Below are positions 1 through 7,380 of a stretch of DNA of 64,000 nucleotides, piece after piece. The stretch spans positions 16,209-80,208 of the forward strand of contig JAIUOW010000005.1 in the NCBI GenBank assembly GCA_020161775.1. Reading direction: 5' to 3'. The notes beneath the pieces were generated by a model that saw only the letters and a program-made list of their open reading frames with translations, was not told the origin of the DNA and did not search any database. Source of the stretch: Pseudomonadota bacterium (lineage in GTDB: Bacteria; Pseudomonadota; Gammaproteobacteria; Burkholderiales; Burkholderiaceae_C). The first letter of the stretch is position 1. Each line of letters begins with the position of its first letter. Both the position numbers and the translations under genes were made by a program.

Positions 1-54
1 TGAAGGCCGCATACGGTGATTGAATGCGACGGCGCAAGCACTCTATGCCGGCCT

Positions 55-378
55 TCAATCCATGGATACCGGGGCACCCACACGGCGGGCGCTCCAGGTG
101 GGGTGTTTCTGTGCGCGCGCCAGATCAGCCAGGACTTCTTGCCGCGTCAGCGTTCCGGCCTGGGCCGGCACGGGCGCGCCAACGCGAAGGAAGGCCCAGC
201 TGCCGTTGGCCTTGGCACGGTCCATCTCGGCCAACACCTCTGCCCTTGATTTGCCGGGCTGCGCATGCTCGGGGTGTACGGTGTACCCCATCTCGGTGGT
301 GGCGGAGTGGATGACGTTGCTGGCGAACGCCGGAACAGCGACGACAAACAGGGCAGCAGAAAGTACGCGACGGATCAT
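55..378 (-). CDS. DUF4148 family secreted protein
   Basis: A 107-residue exported protein of unknown function. The N-terminus is a signal peptide ending near VAVPAFA, so the mature protein should be periplasmic. The mature part contains the DUF4148-type motif twice: SRAEVLAEMDRAKANGSW...RVGAPV, and then TRQEVLADLARAQKHPTW...RVGAPV. I chose the ATG at 378 because an AAGGA Shine-Dalgarno lies about 8 nt upstream; an in-frame TTG at 396 is the alternative. DUF4148 proteins are common beside heavy-metal two-component genes in Burkholderiales. The gene is divergent from the response regulator at 549 and shares its upstream region, so co-regulation is plausible. Function is not known. Confidence 0.8.
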   Translation of the reverse strand: MIRRVLSAALFVVAVPAFASNVIHSATTEMGYTVHPEHAQPGKSRAEVLAEMDRAKANGSWAFLRVGAPVPAQAGTLTRQEVLADLARAQKHPTWSARRVGAPVSMD

Positions 379-489
379 GGTGATTTCCTTCTTCAAGACG
401 GGGGTGCGGCGAGTCGATCACCGCGAAGACACGACCTTCGTGTCTCTTCCTGAAGTCTGCAAAAACGACGCGGACGTGAAGCGTTCATG

Positions 490-513
490 AAGATTACATC
501 TTTGTCATCTTGA
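490..513 (+). promoter_or_regulatory. Candidate response-regulator box upstream of the two-component operon
   Basis: The core ATTACATCTTTGTCAT (493-508) is an imperfect palindrome of the kind bound by CopR/CusR-type regulators. A 24-nt stretch here matches 19 of 24 positions of a stretch at 6830-6853 upstream of the RND efflux operon. A possible -10 (AGATAA, 533-538) follows, and the response regulator ATG is at 549. The assignment to the neighbouring regulator is inferred. Confidence 0.6.
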
Positions 514-548
514 TCCGCAGGCGGTCTGCGTCAGATAACCTGTGAAGC

Positions 549-1226
549 ATGAAAATTCTTGTTGTGGAAGATGAGCGCAAGCTCGCTGACTATTTGCACA
601 AAGGCCTGAGCGAACACAGCTTTGTCGTGGATGTCGCCCGTGACGGCATTGACGGCAAGTACCTCGCCATCGAGGGCCAATACGATCTGCTGATCCTGGA
701 CATCATGCTACCTGGCATTGATGGCCTGGCGCTGCTGCACGCCGTGCGGCAAGTCAAGGCCACGCCCATCCTGATGCTGACCGCGCGCGACCGGATTGAG
801 GACCGGGTTCACGGGCTGCAGCAAGGCGCCGACGACTACCTGGTCAAGCCTTTCGCCTTTTCGGAACTGCTGGCCCGCGTGCGGGCGCTGCTGCGCCGCG
901 GCGGTGCCGTACAGGAAAGCGCCGTTCTGCGTTTGGCCGACCTGGAGGTCGATCTCATCCGCCGCAAAGCCACCCGTTCGGGCCAGAGGCTGGACCTGAG
1001 CGCCAAGGAATTCTCGTTGCTCACCCTGCTGATGCAACGAAAGGGCGAGATCCTGGCAAAGACCACACTGGCCGAGCAGGTCTGGGACATGAACTTTGAC
1101 AGCGATACCAATGTCGTGGAGGTTGCGGTTCGGCGCCTGCGCGCCAAACTAGACGATCCTTTCAGCGCCAAACTGCTTCAGACGGTGCGCGGGATGGGAT
1201 ACGTCCTGGAAGAACGCAGCGAATGA
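549..1226 (+). CDS. Heavy-metal two-component response regulator (OmpR/CopR/CusR type)
   Basis: A 225-residue transcription factor. The N-terminal receiver domain (about 1-115) has the acidic pair in VVEDE, the phospho-acceptor Asp51 in LDIMLPGIDG, the Thr in MLTARD and the Lys in LVKPF. The C-terminal winged helix (about 125-222) ends in RGMGYVLE. The family responds to periplasmic Cu, Ag, Zn or Cd through a partner kinase. The kinase gene follows directly, with the stop overlapping the kinase ATG (ATGA at 1223-1226). It very likely controls the RND operon at 6967, because the same box lies before both. The exact metal cannot be told from sequence. Confidence 0.92.
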   Translation: MKILVVEDERKLADYLHKGLSEHSFVVDVARDGIDGKYLAIEGQYDLLILDIMLPGIDGLALLHAVRQVKATPILMLTARDRIEDRVHGLQQGADDYLVKPFAFSELLARVRALLRRGGAVQESAVLRLADLEVDLIRRKATRSGQRLDLSAKEFSLLTLLMQRKGEILAKTTLAEQVWDMNFDSDTNVVEVAVRRLRAKLDDPFSAKLLQTVRGMGYVLEERSE

Positions 1227-2581
1227 ACCCAGGGCAAAAGAAACCCTATTCCATCGGGTTGCGGCTGTCCTGGACATTTGCGGGCCAGACGCTGCTGGGC
1301 CTGGGCGCCACCAGCCTGGGCATTTATCTTGTCATGCTCTTCGACCTGTCTCACCGTGCCGACGCCGAACTGGCTCGCAAGGCGGCACTCGTACAGCACC
1401 TGGTGAACGAGGCGCGGCAAAGCGGTGACTTGCCCACGATGCGCCACAAGCTGGATGAATTTTTTGTCGCGCACGATGACCTGGAGGTCACACTCATGGA
1501 TGCCAGTGGCCACCCGGCCTACACGGGCGTGCGGCTTCAGGGCGTACTCAGCAGCCATCTGCGCAGCACTACATTCGACCTGCCCGCGGGGGTGGTCGGC
1601 ACTGGCCCTGGCCGGGCGCAGATCACAATGAACCGGTCTGCGGACAGCCAGATGCTCCATCGCCTTGCGCTGGCGCTGATCGTGGCCACAGTCATGGGCG
1701 CGGCGATCGTTTCGGCAGTAGGATTCTGGATGGTGCGCAGGTCACTCGCCCCACTGCATGATCTGGCGCGTCAGACGCAGGCATTGCGGGCCGACCGGCT
1801 GGGCAAGCGCCTTTCACTAGGTCAGCCGGTACAGGAGCTGCAGCCGTGGATTGATGAATTCAACGAGCTGCTGGTCCGATTGGAATATGCCTACGGGCAG
1901 CTGGAGGGCTTCAACGCAGATGTAGCACACGAGCTGCGCACGCCGCTGGCTACATTGATGGGCCAGACCGAGGTCGAGCTGTCGCGTGACCGCAGCGCGG
2001 ACGCATTGCGCGATACCTTGGGGTCTAACCTGGAAGAGCTGCGAAGGTTGTCCTCGATCATCAATGACATGCTGTTCCTGTCACGGGCGGACAACGGCGC
2101 CAGAGTCGCCGCTTCGCCTGAGGCCAGCCTCGCCGCGGAAATCCACAAGGTGCTTGAGTTCTACGAAGCCGCTCTGGCCGAGCGAGGCCTGGTCGCGTCG
2201 GTGCACGGCGATGCCCGCACCGCCTTTGACGCCGGCCTGATCAAGCGCGCAGTATCCAATCTGCTGAGCAATGCAATCCGCTACGCCTATCCTGGCACCG
2301 AGGTGATTGTCCGGGTCCGGCGGCAAGAATGCGCCATCGCTTTGGTGGTGAGCAATACCGGGCCTGAGCTAGCGCCAGGCGAGCTTCCCCGGCTGTTTGA
2401 TCGCTTTTATCGCGGGCAAAGCTCGCGTGAAGGCAGCAGCGAAAATCATGGGCTTGGCCTGGCGATTGTCAAGGCAATTGCCCAGATGCATGGCGGCCAG
2501 GTGCTGGCGACCACCAACGGGGATCTCACCTCCATCGGGATGACGCTGGCTCTTGTTGCACATCACGATGCGGCGCGCTGA
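1223..2581 (+). CDS. Heavy-metal sensor histidine kinase
   Basis: A 452-residue inner-membrane kinase, partner of the upstream response regulator. TM1 is about 17-40, a periplasmic sensor of roughly 105 residues follows, TM2 is about 148-172, HAMP about 172-225. The phospho-accepting His236 lies in DVAHELRTPLA. The ATPase domain has the N box (NLLSNAIRYAY), G1 (SNTGPEL) and G2 (HGLGLAIVKA). The sensor is short and has no striking Cys/Met/His cluster, so the ligand is not evident. It is translationally coupled to the regulator by the ATGA overlap. A second regulator gene converges on it from 3270, with only 11 bp between the stop codons. Confidence 0.92.
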   Translation: MNPGQKKPYSIGLRLSWTFAGQTLLGLGATSLGIYLVMLFDLSHRADAELARKAALVQHLVNEARQSGDLPTMRHKLDEFFVAHDDLEVTLMDASGHPAYTGVRLQGVLSSHLRSTTFDLPAGVVGTGPGRAQITMNRSADSQMLHRLALALIVATVMGAAIVSAVGFWMVRRSLAPLHDLARQTQALRADRLGKRLSLGQPVQELQPWIDEFNELLVRLEYAYGQLEGFNADVAHELRTPLATLMGQTEVELSRDRSADALRDTLGSNLEELRRLSSIINDMLFLSRADNGARVAASPEASLAAEIHKVLEFYEAALAERGLVASVHGDARTAFDAGLIKRAVSNLLSNAIRYAYPGTEVIVRVRRQECAIALVVSNTGPELAPGELPRLFDRFYRGQSSREGSSENHGLGLAIVKAIAQMHGGQVLATTNGDLTSIGMTLALVAHHDAAR

Positions 2582-2592
2582 AGCGCCGTGAG

Positions 2593-3270
2593 TCAGGACC
2601 GATCCTCAAGGACGTACCCCATGCCACGCACCGTGTGCAGCAGCTTGTGCGTGAATGGATCGTCCAGCTTGGCGCGCAAGCGCCGCACGGCAACCTCGAC
2701 ATAGTTGGTGTCACTGTCGAAGTTCATGTCCCAGACCTGCTCTGCAATGGTCGTGCGGGCCAGGATTTCACCGTTCCTGCGAACCAGGAGCGCAAGCAAG
2801 GCAAATTCCTTGGAGGTCAACAGCAACTGCTGGCGCCCGCGAAATGCCCTGCGCCGGACCAGGTCGAGCTCAAGGTCGGCGATCTTAGGGAGGCCGGTCT
2901 CGGCCTGCGCGGGGCCGCTGCGCCTGAGCAATGCGCGAACACGCGCCAGCAATTCGGGAAACGCGAACGGTTTCACCAGATAGTCATCCGCCCCCTCATG
3001 GAGGCCACGCACGCGGTCCTCCACGCGATCACGCGCCGTCAGCATCAAAACAGGAGTCTTCCTGCGTTGGCGCAGGGACTTGAGAATCGAGAACCCGTCG
3101 ATTCCCGGAAGCCCTACATCCAGCACGACAAGATCATGATCGCCTTGCAGCGCACGGAACTGGCCGTCCAATCCATTGCGGGCCAGCTCGGTCGTGTAGC
3201 CGTTCTCGTCGAGTCCTTTTTTCAGGTATTCGCCGAGCTTGAATTCATCCTCAATGACCAGAAGTCTCAC
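2593..3270 (-). CDS. Second heavy-metal-type response regulator, without adjacent kinase
   Basis: A 225-residue OmpR-family regulator with receiver Asp51 (LDVGLPGIDG), MLTARD, LVKPF and a C-terminal winged helix. It is close to the regulator at 549: the C-terminal segment around QVWDMNFDSDTN, VEVAVRRLRAKLDDPF and RGMGYVLE is nearly identical. In this family the kinase gene normally follows in the same direction, but here the next gene downstream is the convergent kinase of the other system. It therefore looks like an orphan left by duplication or recombination, or a second output of the kinase at 1223. The start is ATG at 3270. Its target and signal are unknown. Confidence 0.9.
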   Translation of the reverse strand: MRLLVIEDEFKLGEYLKKGLDENGYTTELARNGLDGQFRALQGDHDLVVLDVGLPGIDGFSILKSLRQRRKTPVLMLTARDRVEDRVRGLHEGADDYLVKPFAFPELLARVRALLRRSGPAQAETGLPKIADLELDLVRRRAFRGRQQLLLTSKEFALLALLVRRNGEILARTTIAEQVWDMNFDSDTNYVEVAVRRLRAKLDDPFTHKLLHTVRGMGYVLEDRS

Positions 3271-3318
3271 GTAGCGAACCCAATTAAGTGGTGCTGAACT
3301 TTGGCTGGCGGTTTGTAC

Positions 3319-3342
3319 CGAACCTCGTGGGTACGAGGTTCG
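3319..3342. repeat. Perfect 10-bp inverted repeat with 4-nt loop
   Basis: CGAACCTCGT and ACGAGGTTCG flank the loop GGGT. It lies between the end of the broken Sel1 gene (3365) and the start of the response regulator (3270). Neither direction has a T-run after the stem, so it is not a standard intrinsic terminator. It could be a regulator site or a processing hairpin. Confidence 0.7.
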
Positions 3343-3364
3343 CGTCCGGTCCGCTGGACAGCGG

Positions 3365-4909
3365 TCAGGGCAGATGCTCTGACAGCGCCAGCTTCAGCGT
3401 GTGCCTGGTCTTGTGCGCCCAACGCGGGCCAATCCGCAGGGCATCGCGCTCTGATGAGCTGGCCGTCGCAAAGAACATCGCTTCTTTCAGTTCAAGCCGC
3501 TCAAAGACCCTCCTCAGCGTCATCGCCCGCTTGCGGGGGTTGCCTTCAACGGAGTCGTTGACAGCGTTGCCGTCCCGAAAAAGTGCAGCGGCTGACACAG
3601 CGCAAGACAGCGCCTCTTCGCTGATGGCGGGAACCGCTCTGGGTGATGAAAGGCGGGTGTGCATGATGAATGGGTTGTGGCCCACCACCAAACCTCAAGG
3701 TCGCAGGCCCGCAGCAGGGTCCACTGAGAGAGCCTCCTGCTTCGTCAACCCGAAGTGCCGGGCAAGGCGCAGGCGGATGGCCAGCCACGGATCGATGGCC
3801 TTGACATCGGCGATCAGCCGGCGGGCATCATCCTCGCTCCCTTGAACAGGTAACACCAGCGAGGCGAGCAGGGTCTTGGCATGCGAATCGCCCTTGGCGC
3901 TGGCCCGAAACAGCAAGTCCAGCGCCCGTTCCGCGTCGGCGACGGACATCGCCTCGCGCATTTCCAGAGCACCGAGACGGCGCTGTGCCTCGGTGCTTCC
4001 GCCGTATGCTGCTTTCTCCAGGCAAAAACGGGCCAGTTGGGGATTCGCAACCGAGCAGCGGTAGTCCGAACTGATGCGATACAAATGCAGCCAGGCATCG
4101 GTGTTACCCGAATCCGCGACACGCAGAAGCAGGGCGGAGCCTTTGCGCAGATTCGTTCCCGCGACAATTCGCTGCCAAGGCAAGCCACCGCAGTTGATAC
4201 CGCAGAGTGCGCGGCCGAGCAGGTAGCTGGCCTTGATGTCACCGCGCGCCGATGCCCGCTCAAGGCTGGCCTGAATCTGCGGGATTTCAAGCTCGCCAAG
4301 AGAATGGCCCGGTGCTTCAGCAAGTCCTACCGCTTCAACCACTGCATCGTGCAGGCTCTGGCTGATTTCGCCAGAGACATCGACAGACGCGGCCAGTAGG
4401 CTCACGATGCTAGGCAAATCTTTACGCCTGGACGCCATATTTATTGCTGATCGCACCACCGCTTGGGTGTCCATGGGCTGCGCGGCGGCGGCTGCCCATA
4501 GCGCGGTGCGCAACCGGGATGACTGGTTCGAGTCCTTCAACGCGGCAAGCACTTTCCCCCAAGCGGCGGGAGTCCTTTCCAGTACGGTGACGGCTGCTGT
4601 GTGGTCGCCTGTGAGAAGGAGCCAGATGGCGAGCTTGAGCTGGGCTTGAGGCGAGCTGCTTGCAGCAAGTTTCAGTGCGTCAAGCTGATCGTGCTCAAGA
4701 ATCTCTTGCAGTTGAAGGGACTCAGCAATCGTCATCGCAACGTCGGCGCAGACGATGGGCAATCCGGTGCCGCGCAAGTAGCTCAAGCCAGCAGCTATGT
4801 TTCGCGGGATGCTTTCCGTCCCATTCAGATAAATGCGGCCTAACCTGAGCTTGGCCAGGGCGTCTCCTTGTCTAGCCAGCATTCGAAGATGAAGATCCTG
4901 CTTGCGCAT
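3365..4909 (-). pseudogene. Sel1-repeat protein interrupted by an in-frame TGA
   Basis: The 5' part (4909 to 3695) encodes 404 residues with Sel1/TPR-like helical repeats, for example GDALAKLRLGRIYLNG, GDIKASYLLGRALCG and GSTEAQRRLGALEM. There is no signal peptide. The frame stops at TGA (3695-3697) after SVDPAAGLRP, yet continues open in the same frame for 109 more codons to 3365. The 3' part reads naturally as a continuation, which suggests TGG (Trp) changed to TGA. A TTG at 3691 could restart translation, so a truncated protein plus a separate small protein is possible. Sel1 proteins act as protein-protein scaffolds; the partner here is unknown. I see no linked secretion or polysaccharide genes. 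Confidence 0.65.
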
Positions 4910-5275
4910 GCGCTTGATGATCCTGACATGGTTTGTGAAGCCCGGCTGCGAGTCAGAAGCATCATGGCTCTGGCCCAGCGAGTGGGCGGATTATTCAGCC
5001 GCCTACCTGACCGAAACATTGCCTGAACATTACAAGTGCGCAGACCGGGATGCCTGCATGGCTCCTTGTGCGCCATTCACGATGGCCTGCGCGTGATCGC
5101 TGTTGCAACGGGGGCACGCATTGCTGGCGACCAGGGTGGGGTTCGCATGCGACGGGCCCGCAACTTCGTGCACAACGGGTGCACTTCATTGATGGGATTC
5201 ATACGATCAGCTCCGATGTCTACACAGGGGCATCCACTCCGCTTTTGGAGCACATGTTTAACTTGGAGAACTTGC
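4910..5275. other. Divergent intergenic region between Sel1 gene and porin
   Basis: About 365 bp hold no convincing gene. It must contain the promoters of the leftward Sel1 gene and the rightward porin. Open frames crossing it lack family features and a ribosome site. I see no strong operator and no copy of the 490-513 box. Confidence 0.6.
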
Positions 5276-6343
5276 ATGAAGAAATCCCTGATCGCACTGG
5301 CTGTAACGGCTGCCGCCGGCATGGCCTCTGCCCAGTCGTCTGTCACGTTGTTTGGTGTCGTCGATGCGACTCTCGCGGTCGGTAACGGCAGTGTTGCCGA
5401 CCGCACGCAACTGACCCATTCCGGCTATACCAGTTCCCGCCTGGGCTTTCGGGGCACGGAGGATCTGGGCGGCGGCATGGCCGCCTCGTTCTGGCTTGAA
5501 GCTGGCTTTGCAAATGACAGCGGCGCCGGCCAGGCAACGAACATCAACAACCAGGCCGCAGGCGGTGCACCCGCCGGCCAGAACGGCGGGCAAGGCCTGA
5601 CTTTCAACCGCCGCTCCACGGTCAGCCTGTCCGGCGGCTGGGGTGAAGTGCGCCTGGGCCGCGACTACACGCCGCAGTTCTGGGGGCTGGTTGTCTTTGA
5701 TCCGTTCGGCGTGGTGGGCGTGGGTGCTACACAGACCCTCGGCTCCATCATCACGGGCGCCACATCGGTGCGGGCATCCAACAGCGTGGGCTACCTGCTG
5801 CCGGGCAAGCTTGGCGGCTTCTATGGCCAGGCGCAGTACTACATGGGTGAGAACCTCAGCAATGCAGGCGCGACCTCCGACGACGGCAAGGGCATGGGCT
5901 TTCGCCTGGGCTATGCGGCCGGTCCTTTGAACGTCGCCGTTGCCGCAAGCAGCACCGACTACGCCGCAGGCAAGGTGCGCCAGAGCAATATCGGCGCTTC
6001 ATGGGACTTCGGCGTAGCCAAGCTGATGGGACACATCAGCCGCGACAAGGCAGGCACCGTGGACGGCAGCGGCTGGCTGATTGGCGGCCTGGTGCCCATG
6101 GGCGCCGGCGAGGTCCGTCTGGCCATTTCGCAGTACAAGGCAGACCAAGCTGTTGGCGCCGACCCGCGCACCCGCAAGATCGCCCTGGGTTATGTGCACA
6201 ACCTGTCCAAGCGCACCGCGCTGTACACGACCTTTGCGCGCGTGCGCAACGACGGTGGGGCGACGCATGCCCTGAACGCATCGGTGACCGCGGCAAACGC
6301 GTCGTCCAGCGGCTACGACTTTGGCCTGCGCCACAGCTTCTGA
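5276..6343 (+). CDS. Gram-negative trimeric porin (Burkholderiales type)
   Basis: A 355-residue outer-membrane general diffusion porin. The ATG at 5276 is chosen because it begins a clear signal peptide (MKKSLIALAVTAAAGMASA, then QSSVTLFG) and follows a GGAGA ribosome site; longer frames start upstream without one. The mature protein begins with the typical first strand SVTLFGVVDATL. It carries further porin signatures (SRLGFRGTEDLGGG, RRSTVSLSG, VRLGRDYTPQFWG). It ends in YDFGLRHSF, the terminal Phe expected for BAM-dependent insertion. It is transcribed alone and followed by an intrinsic terminator. Its presence among metal genes may be incidental. Confidence 0.93.
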   Translation: MKKSLIALAVTAAAGMASAQSSVTLFGVVDATLAVGNGSVADRTQLTHSGYTSSRLGFRGTEDLGGGMAASFWLEAGFANDSGAGQATNINNQAAGGAPAGQNGGQGLTFNRRSTVSLSGGWGEVRLGRDYTPQFWGLVVFDPFGVVGVGATQTLGSIITGATSVRASNSVGYLLPGKLGGFYGQAQYYMGENLSNAGATSDDGKGMGFRLGYAAGPLNVAVAASSTDYAAGKVRQSNIGASWDFGVAKLMGHISRDKAGTVDGSGWLIGGLVPMGAGEVRLAISQYKADQAVGADPRTRKIALGYVHNLSKRTALYTTFARVRNDGGATHALNASVTAANASSSGYDFGLRHSF

Positions 6344-6392
6344 GTTTGACCATCCGCCTTGTCTCTGCGATAGAACAAGGCTCTTCGCAGGA

Positions 6393-6416
6393 GGCCGCCC
6401 ACGGGCGGCCTTTTTT
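6393..6416 (+). terminator. Intrinsic terminator after the porin gene
   Basis: GGCCGCCC and GGGCGGCC form a GC-rich stem immediately followed by TTTTTT (6411-6416), about 50 bp past the porin stop. This is a standard rho-independent terminator. Confidence 0.88.
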
Positions 6417-6466
6417 GCCGATGGCGTTGCCACCAAGAACCCCGCATGCCCCTTCACAATGCGGGG

Positions 6467-6787
6467 ATGAAAACCTTTTTGCTTTTCGTTGCGACTGCCC
6501 TGGCCGAGATCATCGGCTGTTACCTGCCATACCTGTGGCTCAAGCAAGGCCGGTCCGCGTGGCTGTTGATCCCCGCCTTCCTGAGTCTGGCCCTGTTCGC
6601 CTGGTTATTGACGCTGCACGAATCAGCGGCGGGCCGTGTCTATGCCGCCTACGGCGGCGTTTACGTGGGCGTCGCGCTCATTTGGCTTTGGGCCGTGGAT
6701 CAGGTCCGCCCCACCTTGTGGGACGTGGCCGGCGTGGGGGTTGCGCTGATGGGGATGATGATCATCATGTTTCAGCCGGCACGGTAA
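6467..6787 (+). CDS. ynfA: YnfA/UPF0060 family small membrane protein
   Basis: A 106-residue integral membrane protein with four predicted helices, matching the usual length of the UPF0060 (YnfA) family, which is related to small multidrug resistance transporters. Characteristic parts are [19 protein letters not shown] near the start, [13 protein letters not shown] in the middle and a hydrophobic C-terminus. I start at ATG 6467, which matches family N-termini; an in-frame ATG at 6446 would add seven unsupported residues. Some homologues are linked to drug or cation tolerance, but activity is poorly established. It sits alone between the porin terminator and the efflux operon promoter. Confidence 0.9.
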   Translation: MKTFLLFVATALAEIIGCYLPYLWLKQGRSAWLLIPAFLSLALFAWLLTLHESAAGRVYAAYGGVYVGVALIWLWAVDQVRPTLWDVAGVGVALMGMMIIMFQPAR

Positions 6788-6829
6788 AGAGCGATGCACC
6801 AGACTGATCGCCGTCAGCCAACGATCATC

Positions 6830-6853
6830 CAGGTTACATATTCGTCAGCTTGA
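6830..6853 (+). promoter_or_regulatory. Candidate response-regulator box upstream of the RND efflux operon
   Basis: The core GTTACATATTCGTCAG (6833-6848) resembles the core at 493-508; over 24 nt the two stretches agree at 19 positions, including the flanking CTTGA. A possible -10 (TAGTAT, 6876-6881) lies at nearly the same distance as in the first copy. The first gene of the operon begins at 6967. This suggests control by the regulator at 549. Confidence 0.6.
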
Positions 6854-6966
6854 AATCAGAGTCGGCAGTGTCAGGTAGTATTGCCGGTGAAAATTCTTGA
6901 AGTTCCTATCGCCTTGTTGCTTCCAGGTAATTAGCCCGAGCCCATCAGCCCGCTAAAATCCCTTCT

Positions 6967-7302
6967 GTGAAACGTTTCCTCTGCTTCCTGTTCATGCTGT
7001 GGCTTGCCGCTCAGGCCAGCTTGGCACAGGTGCATGTTGTGGCAGAAGATCTTCACGCGCTGACCCACGCCGTGCAGGCGCTTGACGTACAACAGGCCGA
7101 TGCGGACCACCAGGACGATCCTTGTGGCGTGACGCACTGCTGCCACCCCACGGGCTTTTTCACAAGTTCGTCAAGCGTGCATCCGCCAGAGCCAATGGCC
7201 CGCATGCCATCCATGGCTGAGAGCGCCAACAGCCGAACGCCCCCGCACGAAATAGAACGCCCCAAATGGGCTCTCGCCACCACCGCCGTGGCGAGCCTCT
7301 GA
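6967..7302 (+). CDS. CzcI-like small exported protein at head of the efflux operon
   Basis: A 111-residue protein with a signal peptide (MKRFLCFLFMLWLAAQASLA). The mature part is rich in metal-ligand residues, notably DDPCGVTHCCHPTGF. It occupies the place of CzcI, the small periplasmic protein that precedes czcC in Cupriavidus-type operons and is thought to modulate induction or bind metal. Sequence similarity to CzcI is judged by position, size and residue pattern only. The start codon is GTG at 6967 with no clear ribosome site. The czcC-like gene follows after roughly 80 bp. Confidence 0.65.
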   Translation: MKRFLCFLFMLWLAAQASLAQVHVVAEDLHALTHAVQALDVQQADADHQDDPCGVTHCCHPTGFFTSSSSVHPPEPMARMPSMAESANSRTPPHEIERPKWALATTAVASL

Positions 7303-7380
7303 TCCTGCCGGCACCAGCCTTCCTATCGCCGTCAGTCTCTTGAGGTTCGCCGAAGTACCTGTTTGCTTCGGAGAGCTGTC

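Noticed and set aside
1-57. Inverted repeat TGAAGGCCG (1-9) and CGGCCTTCA (49-57)
   Set aside because: The 39-nt loop and overlap with the DUF4148 stop codon make it a weak terminator candidate. No T-run follows, and the left context is cut by the window edge.
6902-7336. Short repeats TTCCTATCGCC (near 6902 and 7320) and ATCGCCGTCAG (near 6807 and 7325)
   Set aside because: They are 11 bp, not arranged symmetrically, and may reflect a small local duplication; too short to call an element.
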